From Hymenobacter sp. 15J16-1T3B (GTDB lineage: Bacteria > Bacteroidota > Bacteroidia > Cytophagales > Hymenobacteraceae): a stretch of DNA of 64,000 nt. The notes beneath the pieces were generated by a model. The model ran no database searches. It had not been told where the DNA came from and saw only the letters and a list, made by a program, of their open reading frames with translations. Position numbers and translations under genes: made by a program. The number at the start of each line of letters is the position of its first letter. Positions within the stretch are counted from its first letter, which is position 1. Shown here in pieces: positions 49,351 to 57,415 of the stretch. The stretch covers positions 288,390 through 352,389 of the forward strand of contig NZ_JAJFAV010000006.1 of assembly GCF_020711235.1 (NCBI RefSeq). The letters run 5' to 3'.

Positions 49351-50553
49351 TCAGCCGCGCAGGGCGAAAAACCAGACGTAGCCCAGGGTGCCCAGCAAAA
49401 AGGCGCCGAACAGCGTGCCGCCCAAGGGCAGGCCCAGGCCCGTCAGCAAGGCGGCGGCTACGCCCACCACGGCCAGAACGATGCCGGCCCACATGGACTG
49501 CCGCCGGCGCGCCGGCAGCCACTGCCGCTGCGTGCCCACCAGCGGGAAGAGTAGGCCCAGGCCCACCATGCCGAGCAGAGTCAGGGCTTCGGTCTGCGTG
49601 TATTTGCCGGCCCCGAGCACGGCCGTGGCGCCCAGCAGCAGCCCGATGAAGTGGTTGGAGTCGCGGGTGTCTTCTTCGCTCAGGGCGTGGCGGCCGTAGC
49701 GGTTCAGGCGCAGCAGGGAGTTGAAGATGGGCTCGGCAAACCAGCTCATGTACACCAGCCCGAGGTACAGGGGCAGAAGCACCGGCACGAAGCGCGAGAG
49801 CAGAAACAGCCCGATGAACAGCCCGCGCTGGGCCCCACTGCCCAGGCCCTGGGTCCAGACCATGAAGCGGTAAAACCAGTTGTAAATCCAGAAGCGGGCC
49901 TTGAGCGCGGCCACCAGTCCTTCGCGGGCGTATTCCAGGGTGGGCTTCAGGCGCAGGGCTTCGCGGAAATGACCCGCGGCTTCCTTGGCCCGGCCGCGCT
50001 CCAGCGCCACCCAGCCCAGGTCGGCGTAGGTACCCGCGTCGCCGGGGGCTTGGCGCAGGGCTTCGCCGAGGTCGGCCTGGGCTTCGTCGCGGCGGCCGAG
50101 GCGGGAAAGGCAGCGGGCACGCAAGCCCAGGCAGTCGACGTGGGTGGGGTCGGCGGCCAGGCCGGCTTCGGCGGCCCGTAGCGCGCCCTGCAGCTGCCCG
50201 CGCTGAAAGCGAATCAGGCCGAGTACGTGGTGGTAATCGGCTTCTAGTGGATCCAGAGCCAGGGCTTCTTCGATGGCCTCTTGGGCGGCGGGCAGCTCGT
50301 GCTGGCGCTGCAAGGTGGCGCTGAGCACGTAGTAGGCAAAGCTGTACTCGGGCTCGGCCGCAATGGCGCGGTGCGCGGTTTCCTGCGCCTCGGGCAGGCG
50401 GTTCTGCTCCATCAGCGCCAGGGCCAGCAGCGTCTGCACGTAGGCGTTTTCGGGGTCGTCGAGCAGCAGGCGGCGGGCTTCCTGCTCGGCGTCGGCCGGG
50501 CGTTTGTGCTGCAGCAGCAGGTGCAGGCGGGCGGTATCCTGGTAGGTGGACAT
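49351..50553 (-). CDS. TPR membrane protein A
   Basis: A 400-residue protein from ATG 50553. The N-terminal 200 residues are six or so TPR units (ENAYVQTLLALALMEQNRLPEAQE; ADYHHVLGLIRFQRGQLQGALRAAEAGL; AGTYADLGWVALERGRAKEAAGHFREAL). A Trp/Tyr-rich stretch (FWIYNWFYRFMVW, about residue 225) opens a C-terminal region with about five hydrophobic segments. It resembles the neighbour at 50753 in layout and in words such as RAIAAEPEYSFAYYVLS versus HAVHYGPEEPEAFFILA. It is the third gene of a minus-strand cluster headed by an AAA ATPase. Function unknown. Confidence 0.78.
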   Translation of the reverse strand: MSTYQDTARLHLLLQHKRPADAEQEARRLLLDDPENAYVQTLLALALMEQNRLPEAQETAHRAIAAEPEYSFAYYVLSATLQRQHELPAAQEAIEEALALDPLEADYHHVLGLIRFQRGQLQGALRAAEAGLAADPTHVDCLGLRARCLSRLGRRDEAQADLGEALRQAPGDAGTYADLGWVALERGRAKEAAGHFREALRLKPTLEYAREGLVAALKARFWIYNWFYRFMVWTQGLGSGAQRGLFIGLFLLSRFVPVLLPLYLGLVYMSWFAEPIFNSLLRLNRYGRHALSEEDTRDSNHFIGLLLGATAVLGAGKYTQTEALTLLGMVGLGLLFPLVGTQRQWLPARRRQSMWAGIVLAVVGVAAALLTGLGLPLGGTLFGAFLLGTLGYVWFFALRG

Positions 50554-50752
50554 AGAAGACAAATATTGCCGGTGTCACGGCAACAACTGGCTATGGATGG
50601 AGCGAGTGGAATTTAGGCCTATGCGGGGCTGACAGGAGCCAGGCCGAAAAGGGAGCCAGGCAGTGCCGGCAACGCATTTGCGGTTTGCTGTGCTAAGCCG
50701 CGGCTGCAAAGCCCTACACTTGATAAGCACAACCACCTTGCCGGGCTGTCGG

Positions 50753-51958
50753 TCAGCGGCGCTGGGCGCGGCGCAGAGCCCAAGCAAAGCCCATCCCGCT
50801 CGGTGGCAGCAGCCAGCCCGCGCCTAGTATAAACGACAACACGATAACTACGCCCAGGGCGGGCAGGCCCAGCAACAGCGTCCACCAAAACGCGGAAGGC
50901 AGCGCCAGCGCGCGGGCGCCCCGCACCGCCGGCTCGGCCAACAGCGCCAGCGCGGCTACGCTCCAGCTCAGCGCGGGCGGCCAGCCGCGGACATACCCCA
51001 AGGCAACCAGCAAGCCGGCGACTACCACCACCGCGCCGCGCCGCCAGCGCAGCGGAGGGGAAGGGGGCCAGAACCACTGGGCAAGCTGGCCCGGCAGGCG
51101 GCGCAAACGCTCCGGCCAGGGTAGTTTGCCCGGCAGCGGGTGGCGCAGCATGTCGATTTCGCCGTACAGGGCAAACCCAGCCAGTAAGGGCAGCAGCACC
51201 AAACGCAACAGTGCCCGGAACGGCCCCCCTCGCCTTGGGGTGGGTGGGTTGAGCCAAGCGCAGGTGAGCCGCCACCAACGCGGCCAGACGGCCCGGCGCC
51301 GCGCGGAGCGGAGCAGGCGCCGGGGTTGGTCGGCCTTGGGGTCGAGGCGCAGGGCCTCCTGCAAGTGCGCCAAGGCCGGGGCCGCGGCGTAGCGGGCCAG
51401 CAGGGCCGCCCCGAATTTGGCGTGGACGAAGCCACTGTTGGGCGCCACGCGCAGCAGGCGGCTGAAGCCTTCGTCGGCGCGGGCGGACTGGCGCAGCTGC
51501 TCGTGGGCCAACGACCACCACAGCAGGCAGTCGGGGTGCTGTGGATTCAGCCCCAACCCTTCCTCCGCTGCCTCGACGGCTCCTCGGGGCATGTTCAGCA
51601 GGTAGTAGAGCTGGCTCCGGAAAGCGAAGTAGCGCGCGGCATAGGGGTTCAGGCGCAAAGCCATGCTTAGCGCTTCATCGGCTCTGGCTAACTCGCCCAG
51701 TCGCCCGTGAGTCTGCGCCAGGATAAAAAACGCTTCGGGCTCTTCCGGACCGTAGTGCACTGCGTGCGTGGCTGTCGTGCGCGCGTCGGCAAGCCGACCC
51801 TGCGCCAACAGGGCCTGCGTGAGCGTCAGGTGGGCTTGCACGTCATCAGGGGCCTGCGCGAGCCGCTGCCGAGCCAGCTTAGCGGCGTCGGCCGGGCGGT
51901 GCAGCTGCAGCAGCGCATCGGCACGGGCAAACCAGTCGGAAGCGTGGGGAGCAACCAT
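50753..51958 (-). CDS. TPR membrane protein B
   Basis: A 401-residue paralogue of the next protein downstream: N-terminal TPR units (DWFARADALLQLHRPADAAKLARQRL; EEPEAFFILAQTHGRLGELARADEAL; about residues 5-215). A basic linker with LLRSARRRAVWPRWWRLTCAWLNPP follows, then four or so hydrophobic segments (about 250-385). Its start is 17 bases after the stop of the AAA ATPase gene, so the two are co-transcribed. It may be a membrane partner of that ATPase. No catalytic motif was seen. Confidence 0.78.
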   Translation of the reverse strand: MVAPHASDWFARADALLQLHRPADAAKLARQRLAQAPDDVQAHLTLTQALLAQGRLADARTTATHAVHYGPEEPEAFFILAQTHGRLGELARADEALSMALRLNPYAARYFAFRSQLYYLLNMPRGAVEAAEEGLGLNPQHPDCLLWWSLAHEQLRQSARADEGFSRLLRVAPNSGFVHAKFGAALLARYAAAPALAHLQEALRLDPKADQPRRLLRSARRRAVWPRWWRLTCAWLNPPTPRRGGPFRALLRLVLLPLLAGFALYGEIDMLRHPLPGKLPWPERLRRLPGQLAQWFWPPSPPLRWRRGAVVVVAGLLVALGYVRGWPPALSWSVAALALLAEPAVRGARALALPSAFWWTLLLGLPALGVVIVLSFILGAGWLLPPSGMGFAWALRRAQRR

Positions 51959-51975
51959 GGCCAGAATCGGAGCGG

Positions 51976-53349
51976 CTACTTCTTAATGCCCAGGTAGGTT
52001 AGAATGTCGTCGTAGGTGCCGCCCTCGTTGGAGTACAGGGCGTAGTTTTTGGCCGTGGCAAACCATTCCTTGGTGCTCGGCCGCACCTGCTTGGCCGCGC
52101 CCTGCAAGTCGCTTTGCTGCACCGGCAGCGGCCGCCCCGCCCGCATCGACTCGCGCAGGCGCGCCTCCACCGCCTGGTCGACCACGGCCTTGAGGTCGGC
52201 GCCGGAGAAGCCGCCGGTCTGCGCCGCCACCGCTTTCAGGTTCAGCTTGTCGTCGATGGGCTTGCCGCGCAGCATCACGTCCAAGATGGCTTCGCGGGCG
52301 GGCTCGTCGGGCGGGGTCACCAGCACGATGCGGTCGAAGCGGCCGGGGCGGCGGAAGGCCGGGTCGAGGTGCCAGGGCGCGTTGGTGGCGGCCAGAATGA
52401 GCACGCCGTCGTTGGAGCGGCGGGCGCCGTCGAGTTCTTCCAGGAACTGGTTGATGAGGGTGCGGCCGGCGCTCTGGCGCAGGTCGTGGCGGTTGGCGGC
52501 CAGGGCATCTACCTCGTCGAAAAACAGCACGCAGGGCGCCTGCATGCGGGCCAGCTCGAACAGCTCGTGCAGCTTTTTCTCGCTCTGGCCCATCCACATG
52601 TCCAGAATGTCGCTGATGCCCACGTGGATAAACGAGGCCTTCACCTCGCCGGCCGTGGCCCGGGCCAGGTAGGTTTTGCCGCAGCCGGGCGGGCCGTAGA
52701 GCAGCAGCCCGCCGCCCGCGGCCTTGCCGTAGGCCTTATAAAGGTCGGCAAACTGCAGGGGGTGGATGATTTTGAGGCGGATTTCCTCTTTCACCGCCTC
52801 CATGCCGCCCACTTCCGCGAAGGTGATGCTGGGCTTTTCGAGGCCGGCAAACAGCGCCCGTTCGTCGAGGCCCGCGGGCGAAACGCTGGCGGTGTACTCG
52901 GCGGGGCCGCCGCCGGTGGCGGGGCGGGCGGCCGGGCGCAGGCCCAGCTGTTCGTCCAGCTCGGCGTCGCGCAGGGAGGCGTCGAGCTGCAGGGCCTGCT
53001 GGTAGGCTTGCCGGGCTTCGTCGGGCGGGCCGCCGGCGCGGGCCAGCAGGCGGGCGTGCAGCAAGTGGGCGCGGGCGTGCTCGGGCTGGGCGTGCAGCAG
53101 CTCTTCCAGCACCACCAGGGCGGCCGAGGTCTTGCCCAGGGCGGCGTAGGTTTCCGAGAGGCCCAGCTGCAGTTCGGCGTCGTCGGGGGCGCGGCGCAGG
53201 CCGGCGCGGTAGTGCTCCTCGGCTTCCGGCAGGCGGCCGAGCTGGCGCAGCAGGGCCGCCACGTGGCGGCGCAGCGGGAGGTTGTCGGGCGAAAAAGCCA
53301 GCGCGTCGAGCAGCGGCTGCAAGTCGGAAGGATTCGGTACGGCGGACAT
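51976..53349 (-). CDS. TPR-AAA+ ATPase
   Basis: A 457-residue protein from ATG 53349. Residues about 5-130 are TPR units (LRRHVAALLRQLGRLPEAEEHYRAGLR; ELQLGLSETYAALGKTSAALVVLEELL). After a linker (about 140-165) a single AAA+ domain of the FtsH/Cdc48 class begins at FAEVGGMEAVKEEIRLKI. The Walker A motif GPPGCGKT and Walker B LFFDEVDA are intact, and the sensor/arginine-finger region RRPGRFDRIV is present. It has no protease domain and no signal peptide. It is thus likely an unfoldase or remodelling ATPase acting with the two TPR membrane proteins encoded immediately downstream. It is preceded by an AT-rich 233-base region. Confidence 0.9.
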   Translation of the reverse strand: MSAVPNPSDLQPLLDALAFSPDNLPLRRHVAALLRQLGRLPEAEEHYRAGLRRAPDDAELQLGLSETYAALGKTSAALVVLEELLHAQPEHARAHLLHARLLARAGGPPDEARQAYQQALQLDASLRDAELDEQLGLRPAARPATGGGPAEYTASVSPAGLDERALFAGLEKPSITFAEVGGMEAVKEEIRLKIIHPLQFADLYKAYGKAAGGGLLLYGPPGCGKTYLARATAGEVKASFIHVGISDILDMWMGQSEKKLHELFELARMQAPCVLFFDEVDALAANRHDLRQSAGRTLINQFLEELDGARRSNDGVLILAATNAPWHLDPAFRRPGRFDRIVLVTPPDEPAREAILDVMLRGKPIDDKLNLKAVAAQTGGFSGADLKAVVDQAVEARLRESMRAGRPLPVQQSDLQGAAKQVRPSTKEWFATAKNYALYSNEGGTYDDILTYLGIKK

Positions 53350-53481
53350 TACACGCGAAACGGGTTCGATCCGCAAGCTACGGTTTTCGTGGGCCAGTCG
53401 GGAAAAGGCGAGGAGCAGTAAGAAGCAGGTGAAAAAATAAATTTTAGCGACAATGCTATTATAAATAGGGGTAAGGTAGTC

Positions 53482-53493
53482 GCAAACGTTTGC
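53482..53493. promoter_or_regulatory. Perfect 12-bp palindrome GCAAACGTTTGC before amtB
   Basis: This is the core of LacI/PurR-type operators. It lies 89 bases before the amtB start in the AT-rich divergent space shared with the AAA ATPase gene. A LacI-family regulator is the natural guess, but no such gene is in the window. Confidence 0.5.
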
Positions 53494-53582
53494 TGATTTT
53501 GAATATGGCCTTTCGTATGAAGGGGGTATTGCGAGAAAGTAACGTGTTTTTGTAAATTGACCCCTGTAAATTAAAGGTCGAT

Positions 53583-54965
53583 ATGGTTTTCCCCGCCTCT
53601 TCCCCCTTGTCCGTTGCCCGCATCACCCTGGGTGGGCTGCTGCTAGCGGCCCTGATTGCGGCCGGCGTGCCCACCGAGCACCCCGCGGCCGCGCCCGGCT
53701 CGCTCAACGGCGCCGACATTGCCTGGATGCTTACCGCCACGGCCATGGTGCTCATCATGACGCCCGGCCTCTCGTTTTTCTACGGCGGCATGGTGCGCCC
53801 CAAGAACGTCATCAGCACCATGCTGCAGAGCTTCGTGGCCCTGGGCGTCATCTCGCTGGTGTTCTACTTCGTGGGCTTCTCGCTGGCCTACGGCGACTCG
53901 TTTTACGGGCTGATCGGCAACCCGCTGACCTTTGCCTTGCTGAACCACGTGGGCACGGCCCCGCACCCGCTGCTCTCGCCCACCATTCCGTTTATCCTCT
54001 ACTTCGCTTTCCAGCTGAAGTTTGCCATCATCACGCCGGCCCTGATTACGGGCTCCTTCGCCGAGCGCGTGCGCTTCAAGGGCTACCTGGCATTTATGGT
54101 GCTCTTCTGCCTGTTCATCTACTGCCCGCTGGCGCACTGGACCTGGCACCCCGAGGGTTTCCTGCGCAAGTGGGGCGTGCTCGACTTTGCCGGCGGCACG
54201 GTGGTGCACATTTCGGCTGGTATTGCGGCCCTGGCCGGGGCCATGGTGCTGGGCCCGCGCAGCACGCACCAGCGCAACACCGTGTTTTCGACGCCCAACG
54301 TGCCCTACGTGATGCTGGGCACCGGCCTGCTGTGGTTTGGCTGGTTTGGCTTCAACGCCGGCTCGGCCCTGGCCGCCAACGAGCTGGCTGCAACGGCCTT
54401 TGTCAACACCAACCTGGCCTCGGCCGCGGCGCTCTTCGCCTGGCTGCTAATGGAAGTGGCCCGCGGCGGCAAGCCCACGGCCGTGGGTGCCTGCGTGGGC
54501 GCAGTCATCGGGCTGGTGGCCATTACGCCGGCCGCCGGCTATGTTACCTACGGGCAAAGCGTGCTGTTCGGGGTGCTGGCTTCGGTGATTAGCCAACTGG
54601 CCGTGCACTGGCAAAACTCGCGCACCGGCATCGACGACACCCTCGACGTATTCCCCTGCCACGGGCTGGGCGGTATTGTCGGGATGCTGCTCACCGGTAT
54701 ATTTGCCGATAAGGTGGGGCTGATCCACGGCACGGCCACGGTGTTTGGCTACCACGTGCTGGCCCTGCTGATTGTGGTCGGCTACTCCTTCGCCGGCACC
54801 TGGTTGCTGCTCAAGCTCACCGGCCGCTTCTTCGCCCTGCGCGTGAAGCCCGCCGAAGAGGAACTGGGCCTCGACCTGAGCCAGCACGAGGAATCGACCT
54901 ACCACGTCGACGAAGAATTTGAGCGCACGTACCGCAAGGAGCTCCTGCCCGCGGACGTGCACTAA
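53583..54965 (+). CDS. amtB: Ammonium transporter
   Basis: A 460-residue AmtB/MEP/Rh family protein with a signal-like first segment and 11 membrane segments. The signature FAGGTVVHISAGIAALAGAMVLGPR holds the first pore His, and DVFPCHGLGGIVGMLLTGIFA the second, where many relatives have VHG rather than CHG. The C-terminal tail (residues about 415-460) is long and acidic (AEEELGLDLSQHEESTYHVDEEFERTYR). No glnK gene follows, unlike in the common amtB-glnK operon. Transports ammonium or ammonia in the inner membrane. Confidence 0.95.
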   Translation: MVFPASSPLSVARITLGGLLLAALIAAGVPTEHPAAAPGSLNGADIAWMLTATAMVLIMTPGLSFFYGGMVRPKNVISTMLQSFVALGVISLVFYFVGFSLAYGDSFYGLIGNPLTFALLNHVGTAPHPLLSPTIPFILYFAFQLKFAIITPALITGSFAERVRFKGYLAFMVLFCLFIYCPLAHWTWHPEGFLRKWGVLDFAGGTVVHISAGIAALAGAMVLGPRSTHQRNTVFSTPNVPYVMLGTGLLWFGWFGFNAGSALAANELAATAFVNTNLASAAALFAWLLMEVARGGKPTAVGACVGAVIGLVAITPAAGYVTYGQSVLFGVLASVISQLAVHWQNSRTGIDDTLDVFPCHGLGGIVGMLLTGIFADKVGLIHGTATVFGYHVLALLIVVGYSFAGTWLLLKLTGRFFALRVKPAEEELGLDLSQHEESTYHVDEEFERTYRKELLPADVH

Positions 54966-55054
54966 CATAAGCTGATTTCGCGCCGTCAGTCGCCGTCCGG
55001 GGTTGACTGATCACCCACGGCGCGGACCAGGGGGGAGGTTCAGTGAAGTAGGAG

Positions 55055-55094
55055 AAAAGCCGCCAGAGGGGAAACTGGCGGCTTTTCGTTTTTA
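55055..55094 (+). terminator. Strong terminator after amtB
   Basis: Arms aaaagccgccag (55055-55066) and ctggcggctttt (55075-55086) with an 8-base loop, followed by CGTTTTT. Confidence 0.9.
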
Positions 55095-55237
55095 CGGCGG
55101 ACTTGGTCAATTGCCGCACGGAGCCAGGCATCAGCCGGCGGGCAAAACCCGTACAAGGGCCGAATCGGAAAAATTTTCGCGCTCGACCATTGTTGAAGAC
55201 AGAAGGTCAAGCGAAAAAGTCCTAGTTTTTGGCCTTT

Positions 55238-55930
55238 ATGATGGTACTTTCCGAGTGGCTTGTCGCGCTTTCCAATCAGCTGAACGGGCTGAGCGTAGCT
55301 GCCGCCCTGGTGCCCGTGACGGTGGGCCTGCTGCGCTGGCGTCACCTTACATCGGCCGGACGCTGCTTGTGGGCGTGTTCGTTGCTGGCCAGCCTGCTGC
55401 TTGGGGTGCTGACGGAATACGGCCGCATCGTGTGGCACAACAATATTCTGCCGCTGCGCAGCCAGGTGTGGCTGGAAACCGTGCTGCTTACGGCGGCCTA
55501 TTATTTCACTTTCGCCGACTCCAAGCGCCGCCGGGCGGTGCCCTGGCTGCTCGGGCTGTTCACCCTGGGGGCCGTCGGCGAAACGGTATGGCTGATGGAT
55601 TGGCGGCAGGGCAACGGGCCGTACCTGCACGTGCTGCAGGCCATGCTGCTGATCTGGGTGGTGCTGGCGTATTTCGAGCAACTGCTCAGCGACCCGCCGC
55701 AGGTGCCGCTGAGCCGCAACCCCATATTCGTGGCCAGCGTGGGCGTGGTGCTCTACTACGCCGGCACCGTGTTCGTGTATGTACTGGAGCGCACTACGCA
55801 GGACACCGACCAAATCCGGATGATGTTTATCCTGGAGTACGGCCTGCGCATTGTCGCGCTCAACGGGGGTGTTGCCGCCGCGCTCTGGCTTATGGGGCGG
55901 ACGGCCGCGCCGGCGCGGGCTGCTCGGTGA
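55238..55930 (+). CDS. Hypothetical seven-helix membrane protein
   Basis: A 230-residue protein (ATG 55238, or 55241) with about seven hydrophobic helices and short loops. WLLGLFTLGAVGETVWLMDWRQGNG and the Tyr/Phe-rich YYFTFADSKRR are the most distinctive parts, and no enzyme motif is seen. The last 41 bases overlap the convergent ZIP gene's 3' end. Proteins of this type occur near sensor kinases in related bacteria, but no kinase is adjacent here. Function unknown. Confidence 0.7.
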   Translation: MMVLSEWLVALSNQLNGLSVAAALVPVTVGLLRWRHLTSAGRCLWACSLLASLLLGVLTEYGRIVWHNNILPLRSQVWLETVLLTAAYYFTFADSKRRRAVPWLLGLFTLGAVGETVWLMDWRQGNGPYLHVLQAMLLIWVVLAYFEQLLSDPPQVPLSRNPIFVASVGVVLYYAGTVFVYVLERTTQDTDQIRMMFILEYGLRIVALNGGVAAALWLMGRTAAPARAAR

Positions 55931-56747
55931 GGTGCGGGGCGTTCGGGTCGTTCTTGTCGAGCTTGCTCAGGTAAAAGGCGGCCAGAAAGCCCAACACCGT
56001 GATGAGCCCGGTGAAGTTGTGAGCCACCTCGAAGGCCTCGGGAATCATCGTGTCGGCAATCATGGCCAGCACGGCGCCCGCGGCCACGGCGGTGGTGGCG
56101 GCCACCACGTTTTCGGAGAAGTGGCTGAAGACGGTGAACCCGGCCCAGGAGGCCACGCCCGAAACCAGCGCGATGCCGCTCCAGAGCAGCAGCACGTAGC
56201 GGGCTGAGCGGCCGGCTTTTTTCATGCCGGCGGCGCTGCTCAGGCCCTCGGGCAGGTTGGAGAGAAAGATGGCCGCCACGGCCACCGTGCTCACCACGCC
56301 CCCGGCCAGCATGCTCAGCCCGATGACGATGCTTTCGGGAATGCCGTCGAGCAGGGCGCCCACGGCCAGGGCCATGCCGTTGTCGTCGCCGGCGTCGTTG
56401 CCGTCGGTTTCGCCCTGCTTCACTTCCTTGCGCTCGGCCGCCTGCTGGTGCCCGCTGCGCTTGCGGTGCTTGGCCCCGTAGCGGGCCAGCAGCCAGTTGG
56501 CGGCGGTGTAGGCCGCCGCGCCCCCCACGAAGCCCAGGCCCGAGGCGTTGAAACCGCCGCGGGCGTAGGCCTCTTCCATCAATTCCAGGGAAAGCGTCGA
56601 AATCAGTACGCCGCTGCCGAAGGCCATGACGGCGGCAATGAGCCGCTGCGGTACGTGGGCAAAGTAGCCGACGGCGGCGCCCAGCAGCAGTGCGGAGCCC
56701 GATACCAGGCCCCAGAAACCGGCCAGCAGCCAGAGGGGGAAATGCAT
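55890..56747 (-). CDS. ZIP family metal transporter
   Basis: A 285-residue protein with eight membrane segments. The central metal pore motifs are ALLDGIPESIVIGLS (near residue 133) and LSNLPEGLSSAAGMKKAG (near residue 165), both typical of ZIP proteins. The cytoplasmic loop between segments 3 and 4 holds KHRKRSGHQQ, DGNDAGDDNG and other His/Asp-rich words. It likely imports zinc or iron, or exports them. Its 3' end overlaps the convergent membrane protein gene by 41 bases. Confidence 0.9.
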   Translation of the reverse strand: MHFPLWLLAGFWGLVSGSALLLGAAVGYFAHVPQRLIAAVMAFGSGVLISTLSLELMEEAYARGGFNASGLGFVGGAAAYTAANWLLARYGAKHRKRSGHQQAAERKEVKQGETDGNDAGDDNGMALAVGALLDGIPESIVIGLSMLAGGVVSTVAVAAIFLSNLPEGLSSAAGMKKAGRSARYVLLLWSGIALVSGVASWAGFTVFSHFSENVVAATTAVAAGAVLAMIADTMIPEAFEVAHNFTGLITVLGFLAAFYLSKLDKNDPNAPHLTEQPAPARPSAP

Positions 56748-56824
56748 GAAGAACTAGCTCTTGGTGGGAAGGGCCGCATGCCGCGGCCCCGCGAAAGGTC
56801 GAGGTACGCTCTACGCACCAAGTG

Positions 56825-57094
56825 CTACTTCGGATATACCACTAGGGCCGCGCGCAGCTCCGCCTCGCTCAGGTCGGGCACGTCGACTTTCTTAAACGGG
56901 GCCGTGTGGCCGCTCAGGAGCGTGAGGCGGCTGCGCGGCACCCCGAGCACCGCGGCCAGAAACCGCAGCAGGCAGTCGTTGGCCTTGCCGTCCTGGGCCG
57001 GGGCGTGCAGGCGCACGGTCAGCGCCCCGTCGGCGGCCAGCTCCAGGGCGTTCTGGCGGGCGTTGGGCTTGGCTTTCAGGTGCAGGGTGGCCAT
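56825..57094 (-). CDS. DUF167 (YggU) family protein
   Basis: An 89-residue protein from ATG 57094. KAKPNARQNALELAADGALTVRLHAPAQDGKANDCLLRFLAAVLGVPRSRLTLLSGHTAPFKKVDV is a nearly complete DUF167 domain, with the conserved LHAPAQDGKAN and SGHTAPFKKV. The family is small and of unknown function. The longer frame (start 57148) would run into a palindromic repeat and is rejected. Confidence 0.88.
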   Translation of the reverse strand: MATLHLKAKPNARQNALELAADGALTVRLHAPAQDGKANDCLLRFLAAVLGVPRSRLTLLSGHTAPFKKVDVPDLSEAELRAALVVYPK

Positions 57095-57105
57095 TGGGGC
57101 AAGTG

Positions 57106-57175
57106 GTGAAGTTGTGAGGGGTGAAATTGTGAAAAACAGAACCGCCATTCACAATTTCACCCCTCACAACTTCAC
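57106..57175. repeat. GTGAAG-family palindrome, copy 2 (perfect 28-bp arms)
   Basis: Arms 57106-57133 and 57148-57175 are exact reverse complements over 28 bases. The sequence resembles copy 1 at 31704-31774, with the same outer flanks. It lies between two minus-strand genes. Confidence 0.92.
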
Positions 57176-57184
57176 AAATTGGTC

Positions 57185-57385
57185 CTACGCGGGCGAGTTG
57201 TAGGCGTCGTAGATGTTCCAGGCCCAGAGGGCGAGGGGCACGACGACGGTCCACCAGAGCAGGAAGCCCACGATGCCGCTCAGCACCCAGATGAACACCG
57301 CTTTGAGGATCTGGCCCTTGATAAGCTGGCCGAGGCCGGGAATAAAGGCCGACAGCAGGGCCGGCACGCCGTAGGTTGGTTTCAT
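57185..57385 (-). CDS. Small membrane protein (TM2/YccF-like)
   Basis: A 66-residue protein from ATG 57385 (a 6-residue longer start is possible). Two hydrophobic helices are present (PALLSAFIPGLGQLIKGQILKAVFIWVLSG and FLLWWTVVVPLALWAWNIYDAYN). GLGQLIKG and the terminal WNIYDAYN match small TM2-like proteins common in Bacteroidota. Function unknown. A 28-bp hairpin follows. Confidence 0.75.
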   Translation of the reverse strand: MKPTYGVPALLSAFIPGLGQLIKGQILKAVFIWVLSGIVGFLLWWTVVVPLALWAWNIYDAYNSPA

Positions 57386-57415
57386 AGCGGGCAAGATGAA
57401 CAAACGCGGGGAAAC

